Of a stretch of 20,309 nucleotides of DNA, positions 1-6,962 are shown piece by piece. The stretch comes from an uncultured Mucilaginibacter sp. Lineage in GTDB: Bacteria > Bacteroidota > Bacteroidia > Sphingobacteriales > Sphingobacteriaceae. The stretch spans positions 1 through 20,309 of the forward strand of contig NZ_CAMLOV010000097.1 of the NCBI RefSeq assembly GCF_946481715.1. Direction: 5' to 3'. Below the pieces are notes generated by a model. The model did no database searches, had not been told where the DNA came from, and was given only the letters and a program-made list of their open reading frames with translations. The translations under genes and the position numbers were made by a program. Every line of letters starts with the position of its first letter. The stretch's first letter is position 1.

Positions 1-63
1 GTTAGAAGGGTTAGAAGGGTTAGAAGGGTTAGAAGGGTTAGAAGGGTTAGAAGGGTTAGAAGG
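1..63. repeat. 9-bp tandem repeat, seven perfect copies
   Basis: Seven consecutive exact copies of GTTAGAAGG run from the first base of the window, so the array may extend further upstream. It is non-coding as far as can be seen. The unit resembles the purine-rich words (GAAAGGTTGG) in the hairpin at 1046-1108, which suggests a related family of intergenic low-complexity DNA. A perfect short array like this is a candidate for copy-number variation by slippage. Confidence 0.95.
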
Positions 64-142
64 GAATGCCCCATCTTATAGTTTGTTTTAAATCCTAAAA
101 ATTATTTCAATTCCTTAAAGTCGTTTCAGGTTGATTATAATG

Positions 143-223
143 GCGTTGCCTGCGGCCCGGGTTATCCGCTCATACTGCACAAGCCTTAACCACAAGGCCG
201 GTATCCGCTTCTACCCCTAACGC
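143..223. repeat. REP-like palindromic intergenic element
   Basis: The element is bounded by inverted ends GCGTT (143-147) and AACGC (219-223). A small hairpin sits near its centre (GCCTT at 183-187 with AAGGC at 194-198). Two near-identical direct words, GGTTATCCGCT and GGTATCCGCT, flank that hairpin. It is GC-richer than its surroundings and non-coding. From memory, closely similar sequences are dispersed through Sphingobacteriaceae intergenic regions; that recollection was not checked here. No RAYT transposase is in the window. Confidence 0.5.
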
Positions 224-239
224 AAAAATCCATTTAAAA

Positions 240-263
240 CCTTTGCGGCTTAGCGCCTTTGCG
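240..263. repeat. CCTTTGCG direct repeat, 16-bp spacing
   Basis: CCTTTGCG occurs at 240-247 and again at 256-263. Reverse-complement relatives (CGCAAAG at 9157-9163, CGCAAA at 9166-9171) occur in the 8928-9411 gap. This resembles a short dispersed intergenic repeat. No function is evident. Confidence 0.45.
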
Positions 264-404
264 AGAAATAAAACCATACCTTTATCTCATTAAAATCTTT
301 TTATAAATATCCCACCTCTTTACAACGCATTAATGGCGCTGTACCACTTATGCCCAACGGCATATTATTAAATTTCTATATCCATTTTTATAAAGAGCAT
401 TATT

Positions 405-1043
405 ATGCAACCACATAAAAAAGTCGCTGTAATTGGCGGTACTGGCAAAGCTGGTAAATACCTTATTAAACAATTACTTAAGCAAAATATCCAAATTAAA
501 TTCCTGCACCGCAAGCCGGAGAGCCTGCAAATAGATAATCCGCTCATCAAAATTGTAAAAGGCGATGCGCGGGATTATGATGTGCTGCTTGCACTCCTGG
601 ATGGCTGTACCGCTGTAATTAGTACTATTGGCCAGCCTGTGGGTGAGGCACCTGTATTCAGCGATGTTAGCACTAAAATTTTAAAGGCCATGGCAGCGTT
701 AGGAATCCGCCGGTATATCAGCACCACCGGTTTAAATGTAGATACGCCCTTCGACAGCAAAGGCCCAAAAACAAAATTCGGTACCGAATGGATGTACCAA
801 AATTACCCCAAAACCACGGCAGATAAACAGGTTGAATATGAAGTACTCGCCGTCAGTAAGCTCGACTGGACGCTGGTACGGCTCCCAATGGTACAGCAAA
901 CCGACGACATGCCCGAGGTTGTCAGCAGCCTGCTTGATTGCCCCGGCGACTTCATTAGTGCATCCAGTTTAGGCGCATGGATGATACAGGAGCTGAGCAG
1001 TGACGAATTTGTGCGGAAATCACCGTTCATAGCGAATTTATAA
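405..1043 (+). CDS. NAD(P)-binding SDR / NmrA-like protein
   Basis: 212 aa with an N-terminal Rossmann fold: a beta strand (VAVIGGTG) followed by the glycine-rich GGTGKAG at residues 11-17. This is typical of atypical (extended) SDR proteins of the NmrA/NAD(P)H-binding group, which include small flavin-reductase-like enzymes and redox sensors. The length is normal for the small single-domain members. No YxxxK catalytic pair is obvious, so a classical dehydrogenase reaction is not assured and the substrate is unknown. The ATG at 405 follows an A-rich AAAGAG stretch and fits the start of the fold. It is a lone plus-strand gene, convergent with the two-component pair downstream and separated from it by a long hairpin. 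Confidence 0.8.
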   Translation: MQPHKKVAVIGGTGKAGKYLIKQLLKQNIQIKFLHRKPESLQIDNPLIKIVKGDARDYDVLLALLDGCTAVISTIGQPVGEAPVFSDVSTKILKAMAALGIRRYISTTGLNVDTPFDSKGPKTKFGTEWMYQNYPKTTADKQVEYEVLAVSKLDWTLVRLPMVQQTDDMPEVVSSLLDCPGDFISASSLGAWMIQELSSDEFVRKSPFIANL

Positions 1044-1045
1044 AC

Positions 1046-1108
1046 GTTGTAAAGCTGAAAGGTTGGAATGCAAGAACTTTCCAACCTTTCAACTTTTAAC
1101 CTTACAAC
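1046..1108. terminator. Long hairpin between convergent genes, likely bidirectional terminator
   Basis: A 13-bp perfect stem (1056-1068 with 1079-1091, 10-nt loop) is enclosed by a second outer pairing, GTTGTAA (1046-1052) with TTACAAC (1102-1108). It lies exactly between the stop codons of two converging genes. The T tracts are weak on both strands, so it may be a repeat-derived hairpin acting as a boundary rather than a textbook intrinsic terminator. Confidence 0.6.
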
Positions 1109-1115
1109 ACTTCCC

Positions 1116-1814
1116 CTACCACACCAGCTTATACCCCACCCCGCGGATATTGATGATCTGGATGTCGGGGTCGACAGCAAGGTGGCGCCGCAGTTTGGTT
1201 ATAAAAACATCCAGGCTGCGGGCGTTAAAAAAGCTGTCGTCGCCCCAAACGGTGTCAAGCAGTGTTTTGCGGGGTAATACCACGTGTTGGCTTTTGCATA
1301 GCAGTTTTAATATATCGCTTTCGCGGGCGGTCAATTGCCAGGTATTAATGCCCAACCGCAGGGTATTTTTTGACGGGTTAAAATTAAGGCTGCTTATCTT
1401 GTAATGTTCGTTATTGGGCCTATCCGGTAGTTTGCGGGCAAGCAAACGGTTATCGCTCAGCAGTACCCTAATCCTTACAATCAATTCTTCCACACTAAAG
1501 GGCTTTTTTAAATAGTCATTAGCACCGCTTTCAAAACCTGCCACCACATCTTTTGGCTGCGATTTTGCCGTGAGGAAGATGATGGGCGTAGTTTTATCCA
1601 CCTCGCGAATTTTGCGCGCAACTTCAAACCCGTCCATCTTTGGCATCATAACATCCAGCGCTAAAATATCAGGTTTGCGCTGGCGGTAGGTTTGCAGCGC
1701 CTGCTCGCCGTTGGCGCACAGCACTACATCAAAGCCTGCCTCTTCCAAACTCTCGCGTACAATGTGGGCAAGGGCTAATTCGTCCTCGGCTAATAACACT
1801 TTTATTTTATCCAT
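1116..1814 (-). CDS. OmpR-family response regulator (RprY-like)
   Basis: 232 aa DNA-binding response regulator. The receiver domain occupies about residues 4-118, with the acidic pair E10/D11, phosphoacceptor D54 in LALDVMMPKMDG, T82, and K104-P105 in LKKPF. A winged-helix output domain follows (about 130-230), with a typical recognition region (NARSLDVFITKLRRHL) and the closing wing IRGVGYKLVW. Its start overlaps the last 8 bases of the upstream kinase gene (ATGGATAA shared with the kinase stop), so the two are translationally coupled and surely cognate. The layout matches RprX/RprY pairs of Bacteroidota; equivalence to RprY is by architecture only. It should act in the cytoplasm as a transcription factor; its regulon is unknown. 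Confidence 0.93.
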   Translation of the reverse strand: MDKIKVLLAEDELALAHIVRESLEEAGFDVVLCANGEQALQTYRQRKPDILALDVMMPKMDGFEVARKIREVDKTTPIIFLTAKSQPKDVVAGFESGANDYLKKPFSVEELIVRIRVLLSDNRLLARKLPDRPNNEHYKISSLNFNPSKNTLRLGINTWQLTARESDILKLLCKSQHVVLPRKTLLDTVWGDDSFFNARSLDVFITKLRRHLAVDPDIQIINIRGVGYKLVW

Positions 1815-3462
1815 TTTTTATCGGGATAGATACCGTAAACTCGCTGCCTTTATTTACCTCGCTGGCCAGGGCAACCCTGCCGCCGTGCGCTTCCACAATA
1901 TACTTTACATAATTAAGTCCCAAGCCGGTTCCTTTTACGTTGTGCACATTGCCCGCAGGTACCCGATGGAATTTATCAAACACATGCTTAATATGCGCTT
2001 TGGGTATACCCATACCATTGTCTTGTATGGCAAATACCGCGTTCTTTTTGTTTTTTGTGAGCGTTATTTTAATGTCTACGGGGTCTGTCGAGTACTTAAT
2101 AGCGTTATCTATCAAATTAAGCATCACATTGCGCAGGTGCAGTTTATCGGCTTCAATTTCCCGGATGCCGTCGCGGTTTGCATAGCTTATATTTACCTGC
2201 TTTGGCGTTTTTTGCTTTTCAGCTTCTATTACATCGTTCATCAGTTCATCAATCGGTATTCGTTCTTTCGACAAAGTAACTTCTTTACTCTCAAACGCTG
2301 CTACATTTAATACTTTACTTACCAATCCGTCCAGCCGGCTTAACTCATTGCGCGATGTTTTCAGATAGCGCTGCGTCTTCTCGGGGTCGTTTAAGCCGTT
2401 AAACTTCTGAAGGCCTTCTATCGCAACGGTGATGGTGGCTATTGGCGTTTTCAGTTCGTGCGTCATATTGTTGATGAAATCATCTTTTAACTCCGTTAGC
2501 TTTCTTTGCTGGTTAATGGTGCGGATGATATAAAAAAAACAAAGTATGGTAAAAACAATGAGAGCGCCTGAAGCCCCCAGTATGACAACCATCTCGCTTA
2601 GGATACCAATTTGAGCGCGGTCGAATTTTGCCCTTACGTACAATGTATTTTTATCGGTATGCTGCAAAAATAAAAAGCCGTGGTATTTGTAAGCGAATTC
2701 ATCTGTTTCACTATAGCGCAATTGGTTTATCAGGTGCGGGTCGAAATTACCTGCCGGGATGTGTTTATCAGATATATCCAAATCAAAATCGATCCGGCGC
2801 ATTTTAGGATGCATTTGCTGTAAGGCTTCTTCAAAATAATGATGAAACTTTATACTGTCGGCCGGTCGGTAATTTGGCGGAATCTCATAGGTGCCTCTTG
2901 CCGGCAGTGATTTAATTGCATCTAAGCGTTTATTCAGTGTGGCAGTGCTCATACCCGGGTGTGACCTACGGTATGCAATTACATCCAGAAACTCCCCCAT
3001 GGTGTCCTCCATCCCAAACAGCATCATCAGTTTTTCCATTAGCGAAGGCTGGTAAAAAGAAATCTCTGTAAGCACCTCCGGAATGCTTGCATTGGTACGG
3101 AGCCTTTTTTTATAAAAATTATAATTCGGTATAGCAGTATTGTAGGGCTGATCGCCAAAATTGGTGTACTTGTTGGCCACGGATATCAACATCACCAGGT
3201 GGGCTGTATCTGCACTGGGTACGGTGTCAAATTTTATTTTAATCCCGGGTGCCGAAAGGCGCTTCACCATTACCACCCTTATGGAATCAAAATAATCTTT
3301 TTTGCAGCTATCGAGTGCGCGCTGCATGGCAATGTTGATATCGCCGTCGAATTTTTCTTTATTGAGTTTATAGGCGGTGAAGCTCCAGTAAAGTTGCAGT
3401 ACAATAATACCGGCAAGTAAAATGGTTGTTAAAAATAAAACGATGCAGAGTTTCTTTTTCAT
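1807..3462 (-). CDS. Membrane sensor histidine kinase (RprX-like)
   Basis: 551 aa. An N-terminal membrane segment (about 5-26) is followed by a roughly 260-residue periplasmic region without a recognisable sensor fold, and a second membrane segment at about 291-313. The kinase core has H335 in the MTHELKTP motif, the N box with N453 (NLIDNAIKYS), G1 DNGMGIP (481-487) and G2 GTGLGL (511-516). All catalytic motifs are intact. It phosphorylates itself on H335 and should pass the phosphate to D54 of the regulator whose gene overlaps its 3' end. No HAMP domain is obvious between TM2 and the H box, which is usual for this Bacteroidota group. The signal sensed cannot be read from the sequence. The ATG at 3462 directly precedes the signal-anchor. 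Confidence 0.92.
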   Translation of the reverse strand: MKKKLCIVLFLTTILLAGIIVLQLYWSFTAYKLNKEKFDGDINIAMQRALDSCKKDYFDSIRVVMVKRLSAPGIKIKFDTVPSADTAHLVMLISVANKYTNFGDQPYNTAIPNYNFYKKRLRTNASIPEVLTEISFYQPSLMEKLMMLFGMEDTMGEFLDVIAYRRSHPGMSTATLNKRLDAIKSLPARGTYEIPPNYRPADSIKFHHYFEEALQQMHPKMRRIDFDLDISDKHIPAGNFDPHLINQLRYSETDEFAYKYHGFLFLQHTDKNTLYVRAKFDRAQIGILSEMVVILGASGALIVFTILCFFYIIRTINQQRKLTELKDDFINNMTHELKTPIATITVAIEGLQKFNGLNDPEKTQRYLKTSRNELSRLDGLVSKVLNVAAFESKEVTLSKERIPIDELMNDVIEAEKQKTPKQVNISYANRDGIREIEADKLHLRNVMLNLIDNAIKYSTDPVDIKITLTKNKKNAVFAIQDNGMGIPKAHIKHVFDKFHRVPAGNVHNVKGTGLGLNYVKYIVEAHGGRVALASEVNKGSEFTVSIPIKNG

Positions 3463-3561
3463 GATTTTGGTTGCTTAAGGTAAAAGTAATTGACCTAATA
3501 GCAACCGATGGAATCTGTTAACATTCGTTAAGGTTAAATAAGGATAGGTAAGAGAACAAGG

Positions 3562-4095
3562 TTATTCTTTCACCAATCTTTCTGCCCGAATAATGTAATA
3601 ACCAAACAGCCCCTTATCAACCGTTATCACGGCATAAGATGCCTGCGCCAATTCCTCATCGCCTATGGCTTTAACCGAGTAGTCCTTATCATGGAATTTA
3701 ACCGCGGCATTGGGGCCATATTTACCGTAATGCGGGTACTTGGCGATTATGGTTAGTTTAAATTCTACCGTCTTCCCGTAAGAAAAAACACCGTTAAGAA
3801 AAAACAAAACGGCGCTGAAAAAAAATGCGGCAAAAAGTGCTATCGGCAAAAAATCCTTCATCCGTTTTGCGAAGAACCCAGCTAACAACAAGCCAACAGT
3901 AGCCCCTGCTCCAACAGGGATATACCATGCAACCAAAGTCCGGTCGTATTCTATCAAAGGGTAAAAGAAGATATAATAACCCAAAACCAAAATCGCGGGA
4001 ACTTTTATCAAGCACGACCAGCAACCGAATTTGCTGTTTAACGTCCATGTAAATTGTTTTCGGAACGCTTCTGGTTTACTTAGTTGTTGGCTCAA
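3562..4095 (-). CDS. Small three-TM membrane protein, unknown function
   Basis: 177 aa, not recognised. After a short polar N-terminus there are three hydrophobic segments at about 31-48, 56-75 and 82-102. A C-terminal soluble tail of about 75 residues looks beta-rich (VEFKLTIIAKYPHYGKYG and AVITVDKGLFGYYII). The only start upstream of the first membrane segment is TTG at 4095: the frame is closed by a TGA eight codons further up and has no ATG or GTG before it. That makes the start unusual, or the 5' end damaged. It stands alone between the gdh terminator and the two-component operon and is probably transcribed independently. The tail would face the cytoplasm or the periplasm depending on topology, which is not decided here. 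Confidence 0.65.
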   Translation of the reverse strand: MSQQLSKPEAFRKQFTWTLNSKFGCWSCLIKVPAILVLGYYIFFYPLIEYDRTLVAWYIPVGAGATVGLLLAGFFAKRMKDFLPIALFAAFFFSAVLFFLNGVFSYGKTVEFKLTIIAKYPHYGKYGPNAAVKFHDKDYSVKAIGDEELAQASYAVITVDKGLFGYYIIRAERLVKE

Positions 4096-4211
4096 CTGCT
4101 GGGTATTTTGGGTTGATCAATTTATCAATATTTTTTAATAAGCCCGCAAGAAAAAGAGCATTCTTTGAGACGAACAAGTAACAGTTATGCCTTATAAGCT
4201 TACAGTTGAGT

Positions 4212-4263
4212 AAAAACAAAAAAGGCTGGAATGCTCCCAACATTCCAACCTCTCAGCCTTTGA
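4212..4263 (-). terminator. Intrinsic terminator of the dehydrogenase gene
   Basis: Read on the minus strand, AAGGCT, a 7-nt bulge and TGGAATG pair with CATTCCA and AGCCTT across a TTGGGAG loop. The stem is immediately followed by a T-rich tract (TTTTTTGTTTTT). It begins about 20 bases past the stop codon of the gene at 4282-5718. The stem shares the word GGTTGGAATG with the hairpin at 1046-1108. Confidence 0.8.
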
Positions 4264-4281
4264 AACTTTAAAACAAAAGCA

Positions 4282-5718
4282 TCACGGCCAAACACCAAGG
4301 TTTTGGTACGATACCGCTATTTTGTTGATAGCGCCTACCATTGCTGCATTGCGCAGGGTTTCTACCTTAGGGTTGTTCTTGTATATCTCGCGGATCTCGT
4401 GATAAGACCGGATCATGGTATCTTCCAAACCAGAGTTTACCAATTCTAATTCCGACGCACCTTTGATAATGGTTGAACGCTGCATTGGCGTTAAAGCCGT
4501 GCCAGTGATACCTTCTACCATGTTCACCAGGTTTAAGTTCGAGTTTTCCTCGAACCTGCGGTTAATACGGCCGAACGCTACGTGGCTAAGGTTTTTCAAC
4601 CACTCAAAATACGACACTGTAACACCGCCGGCATTGGCATACATATCCGGGATGATCATACCACCATTTTTGTAAAACGCTGCCTCTGCTTCCGGCGAAG
4701 TTGGGCCGTTTGCACCTTCGGCAATAATTTTTGCTTTAATGCTGCCTACATTTTGCGCAGTTATTTGGTTCTCCAAAGCAGCGGGTACTAATATATCACA
4801 AGGCTGCTCCATGCCGTCCATGGTGTTTTTAAACTCCTTTTTGGCACCTGCATATCCTAATATCGAACCGGTTGCTTTACGGTGCTGGAATACAGCCTCC
4901 ACATCCAAGCCATCCTCGTTATAAATAGCGCCTTCAAACTCGCAAAGGCCAACTATCAATGCCCCAAATTCCGAAAGGAATTTTGCCGAATAGTAACCCA
5001 CGTTACCAAGTCCCTGTACAATTATCTTTTTACCGCTTAAACCGGTTGTTAAACCAAGTTTTTGCATATCCTCGGCAACACCAACGCATTCGCGGATGGC
5101 AATGGCAACACCGCGGCCGGTAGCTTCCCTCCTGCCTGCAATACCATGCAAGGCAATGGGCTTACCTGTTACAGCGCCCATGGCATCCAGTTGGCCGGGG
5201 TTCATGGTGGCGTAGGTATCGGCAATCCAGCTCATTTCGCGTTCGCCACTGCCGTAATCAGGTGCAGGCACATCAATGCTTGGGCCAATAAAGTTCTTTT
5301 TGATAAGCTCAACAGTATAGCGGCGGGTAATATTTTCCAATTCGCTTACTGTATAACTTTTAGGGTTTATTTTTATGCCGCCTTTAGCACCGCCGAAGGG
5401 TACATTTACGATGGCGCATTTGTAGGTCATGAGGGCTGCAAGCGCCATTACTTCATCCTCGTTCACCATTTCGCTGTAGCGGATACCGCCTTTGGTTGGG
5501 CTTTGGTGGTGCGAGTGCTCCACGCGCCAGGCATCAATAACTTCGAAACCATTGCCCCTGCGGATAGGGAAACGGAATCGGTAAACGCTGTTACACGATT
5601 TTATCTGGTCTAATAAACCGGCATCGTGCTGGGTAAATTGCGCCGCAAAATCAAAATTTTTACATACATCACCAAAAAAGTGGGTATCCTGATTTGCAGT
5701 CGGATTATTAATATTCAT
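4282..5718 (-). CDS. Glu/Leu/Phe/Val dehydrogenase
   Basis: 478 aa amino-acid dehydrogenase catalysing reversible oxidative deamination, linking 2-oxoglutarate/ammonia and glutamate if it is a true glutamate dehydrogenase. The substrate-binding domain shows SPTKGGIR (K76), K100 in MTYK, the catalytic lysine K112 in GGAKGGI, and catalytic aspartate D154 in PAPDYGSGE. The NAD(P)-binding domain starts with GLGNVG (236-241). Acidic residues after the second strand (E260/E262) hint at NAD rather than NADP preference, which is an inference. Length is a little above the usual 410-450, with a long N-terminus. Glutamate is the likeliest substrate, but leucine or other branched substrates are not excluded. 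It has its own candidate promoter and a strong terminator, so it is monocistronic and cytoplasmic. Confidence 0.93.
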   Translation of the reverse strand: MNINNPTANQDTHFFGDVCKNFDFAAQFTQHDAGLLDQIKSCNSVYRFRFPIRRGNGFEVIDAWRVEHSHHQSPTKGGIRYSEMVNEDEVMALAALMTYKCAIVNVPFGGAKGGIKINPKSYTVSELENITRRYTVELIKKNFIGPSIDVPAPDYGSGEREMSWIADTYATMNPGQLDAMGAVTGKPIALHGIAGRREATGRGVAIAIRECVGVAEDMQKLGLTTGLSGKKIIVQGLGNVGYYSAKFLSEFGALIVGLCEFEGAIYNEDGLDVEAVFQHRKATGSILGYAGAKKEFKNTMDGMEQPCDILVPAALENQITAQNVGSIKAKIIAEGANGPTSPEAEAAFYKNGGMIIPDMYANAGGVTVSYFEWLKNLSHVAFGRINRRFEENSNLNLVNMVEGITGTALTPMQRSTIIKGASELELVNSGLEDTMIRSYHEIREIYKNNPKVETLRNAAMVGAINKIAVSYQNLGVWP

Positions 5719-5760
5719 AATTTAGGATTGGATAAAAAATTAATCTCTCAAAAAACTGCG

Positions 5761-5793
5761 CAAAGTTGGTTCTTTTTTTGCGAATAATGCAAA
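5761..5793 (-). promoter_or_regulatory. Candidate Bacteroidota promoter of the dehydrogenase gene
   Basis: On the minus strand, TTTG (5790-5793) is followed after 21 bases by CAACTTTG (5761-5768), which matches the Bacteroidota consensus TTTG/TAnnTTTG at 7 of 8 positions in the -7 box. This would give a leader of roughly 35-40 nt before the ATG at 5718. Confidence 0.45.
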
Positions 5794-5870
5794 TTTTTAA
5801 GAAACAGTATCTGTTTAAAATGTAAAGAAATCTGAAATCAAAGTTTAAACAGTTTAAAGGGGGTATTAGT

Positions 5871-6080
5871 TTAATTTTCCTTCTCTATTTTTTTGAGGCG
5901 GCGATCCATACTGAACAAATAAATGGCCAACCCAACAAAAATGATACAGATAGTTAATATCACTACGTATATTTTACCGGAGCTGCGGAGGGTGTCGGCC
6001 ATCTCTACCTGCTGGGCTTGTTGAGCAAAAGCAACCGAAAAGCTGCAAAGCAAAAGCATTAAAAATGTAAGTTTCTTCAT
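5871..6080 (-). CDS. ccmD: CcmD-like small membrane protein
   Basis: 69 aa from the ATG at 6080. A longer frame extends upstream to 6110, but it overlaps ccmC and puts a non-native stretch before a clean signal peptide, so the shorter start is preferred. Residues 1-20 form a signal-peptide-like segment ending in FSVAFAQ. One transmembrane helix follows at about 37-57, then a charged tail (RRLKKIEKEN). This size and topology match CcmD-family proteins of Bacteroidota, which stabilise the haem-handling complex with CcmC. The family is defined by shape more than by motif, so the call leans on context: the start lies one base after the ccmC stop, implying coupled translation. Confidence 0.75.
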   Translation of the reverse strand: MKKLTFLMLLLCSFSVAFAQQAQQVEMADTLRSSGKIYVVILTICIIFVGLAIYLFSMDRRLKKIEKEN

Positions 6081-6081
6081 A

Positions 6082-6756
6082 TTAATTAATGGCATTCTTT
6101 CTATTTTCAATTAAACGTATGCGGTAGCGGAGGGTGGCAATCCAAAGGGCAACAAAGCTCCAGCCCAGCATGGCGGGGTAAAAGGCAAGCTTCATGCCGT
6201 TATCCAGATCGTACTTGCCAAATGCGGGGTTGCCACCGCTGCCTGGGTGCAGCGATGCTGTCATCCTTGGTAAAACAAATATTAAAACAATCATCACCGG
6301 GAAAGCGAAGATGTTGTAAATGGCCGAAATTTTTGCGCGTTTTTGTTCCTCATCCATCGAGTTACGCAGTACCAAGTAAGCGCAATATAGCAAAAAGGCA
6401 ATGGCCGCGCTGTTTTGTTTGGAGTCGCCGCTCCAAAATTCGCCCCAAGTGTACTTAGCCCAAAGCATGCCCGTAAGTAAACCGAGGGTGTAAAATACAA
6501 GTCCGGTGTTTACACATTCTACAGCCGCCAAATCGTATTCCTCTTTGCCGGTACGCAGGTATTTGATGCTGTAATATACCGAAACCATAAACACAGTAAG
6601 CATTCCCATCCACATAGGCACATGGAAATACAGGTTGCGAATAGTCTCGTGAATAATGGGCAGCCGGGGCACGTTGAACAACAATCCGGTAATAAATGTA
6701 GATAACACCAGCAGCACTGCTATTACCTTCCACCAAGTTTGATAAATGAATTTCAT
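6082..6756 (-). CDS. ccmC: Cytochrome c biogenesis protein CcmC/CcsA family
   Basis: 224 aa, about six membrane helices, of the haem-handling CcmC family. It presents haem at the periplasmic face for transfer to CcmE during c-type cytochrome maturation. Conserved histidines are visible at H45 (YFHVPMWM) and H170 (ASLHPGSGG), flanking the tryptophan-rich WWD region (W99 to N115). That region is divergent from the proteobacterial form: it reads WGEFWSGDSKQN where WGTWWxWDxRLT is usual. The ATG at 6756 is chosen over a TTG twelve bases upstream because a perfect -7 box (TACCTTTG) overlaps the TTG. ccmD follows after one base. No ccmE, ccmF or ccmA is in the window. Confidence 0.88.
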   Translation of the reverse strand: MKFIYQTWWKVIAVLLVLSTFITGLLFNVPRLPIIHETIRNLYFHVPMWMGMLTVFMVSVYYSIKYLRTGKEEYDLAAVECVNTGLVFYTLGLLTGMLWAKYTWGEFWSGDSKQNSAAIAFLLYCAYLVLRNSMDEEQKRAKISAIYNIFAFPVMIVLIFVLPRMTASLHPGSGGNPAFGKYDLDNGMKLAFYPAMLGWSFVALWIATLRYRIRLIENRKNAIN

Positions 6757-6765
6757 ATTATGCGG

Positions 6766-6773
6766 CAAAGGTA
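6766..6773 (-). promoter_or_regulatory. -7 box upstream of ccmC
   Basis: TACCTTTG on the minus strand matches TAnnTTTG exactly and lies 9 bases before the ccmC ATG, implying a leader of only a few bases. No convincing -33 TTG was found at the expected spacing. Confidence 0.45.
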
Positions 6774-6858
6774 ATTATTTGTTTGTTGATGAACAGCGGG
6801 TGTACCGATAATTGCTATTGTGATAATACAGGATATAAATGGTTGTAATCTTGAACTT

Positions 6859-6958
6859 GGATTAAGTGGATTTTTACAATTTTTTAGATTGACTTCGCAG
6901 TGGCGTTTAGTGTGCAAATCAAAAGAAATCCGAGGAATCGTAAAAATCCAATTAATCC
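6859..6958. repeat. Imperfect 19-bp inverted repeat with 62-bp spacer
   Basis: The left arm (6859-6877) and right arm (6940-6958) are reverse complements at 18 of 19 positions; the core is GTAAAAATCCA-TTAATCC. It lies between ccmC and the 3' end of the upstream gene, ending four bases before that gene's stop. It could fold into a large stem-loop and act as a terminator for the gene at 6963-8147, or be a small dispersed palindromic element. There are no terminal-inverted-repeat target duplications I can see. Confidence 0.7.
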
Positions 6959-6962
6959 CGGT

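Larger units (their letters stand above)
64..404. other. Repeat-bearing intergenic region, no gene
   Basis: About 340 bases without a credible reading frame on either strand. It carries the palindromic element at 143-223 and the CTTTGCG direct repeats at 240-263. From about 265 to 404 it is AT-rich leader DNA for the SDR gene that starts at 405. A partial -7 match (TAAATTTC, 369-376) lies there, but no -33 TTG was found, so no promoter is called. Confidence 0.7.

Noticed and set aside
1..223. CRISPR array
   Set aside because: The repeats are 9 bp, contiguous and without spacers, and no cas gene is present.
3481..3504. Promoter for the RprX-like kinase (TACTTTTA with a TTG)
   Set aside because: The spacing between the two boxes is 13 bases, too short for the Bacteroidota -33/-7 arrangement.
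3794..4048. Minus-strand 84-aa frame inside the small membrane protein gene
   Set aside because: It is a shifted-frame shadow; the 177-aa frame has three coherent hydrophobic segments and a structured tail.
5062..5613. Plus-strand 183-aa frame opposite the dehydrogenase
   Set aside because: It is antisense to a gene with intact catalytic motifs and shows no domain of its own.
6081..6110. Longer start for the CcmD-like protein
   Set aside because: It overlaps ccmC and precedes a clean signal peptide that starts at 6080.
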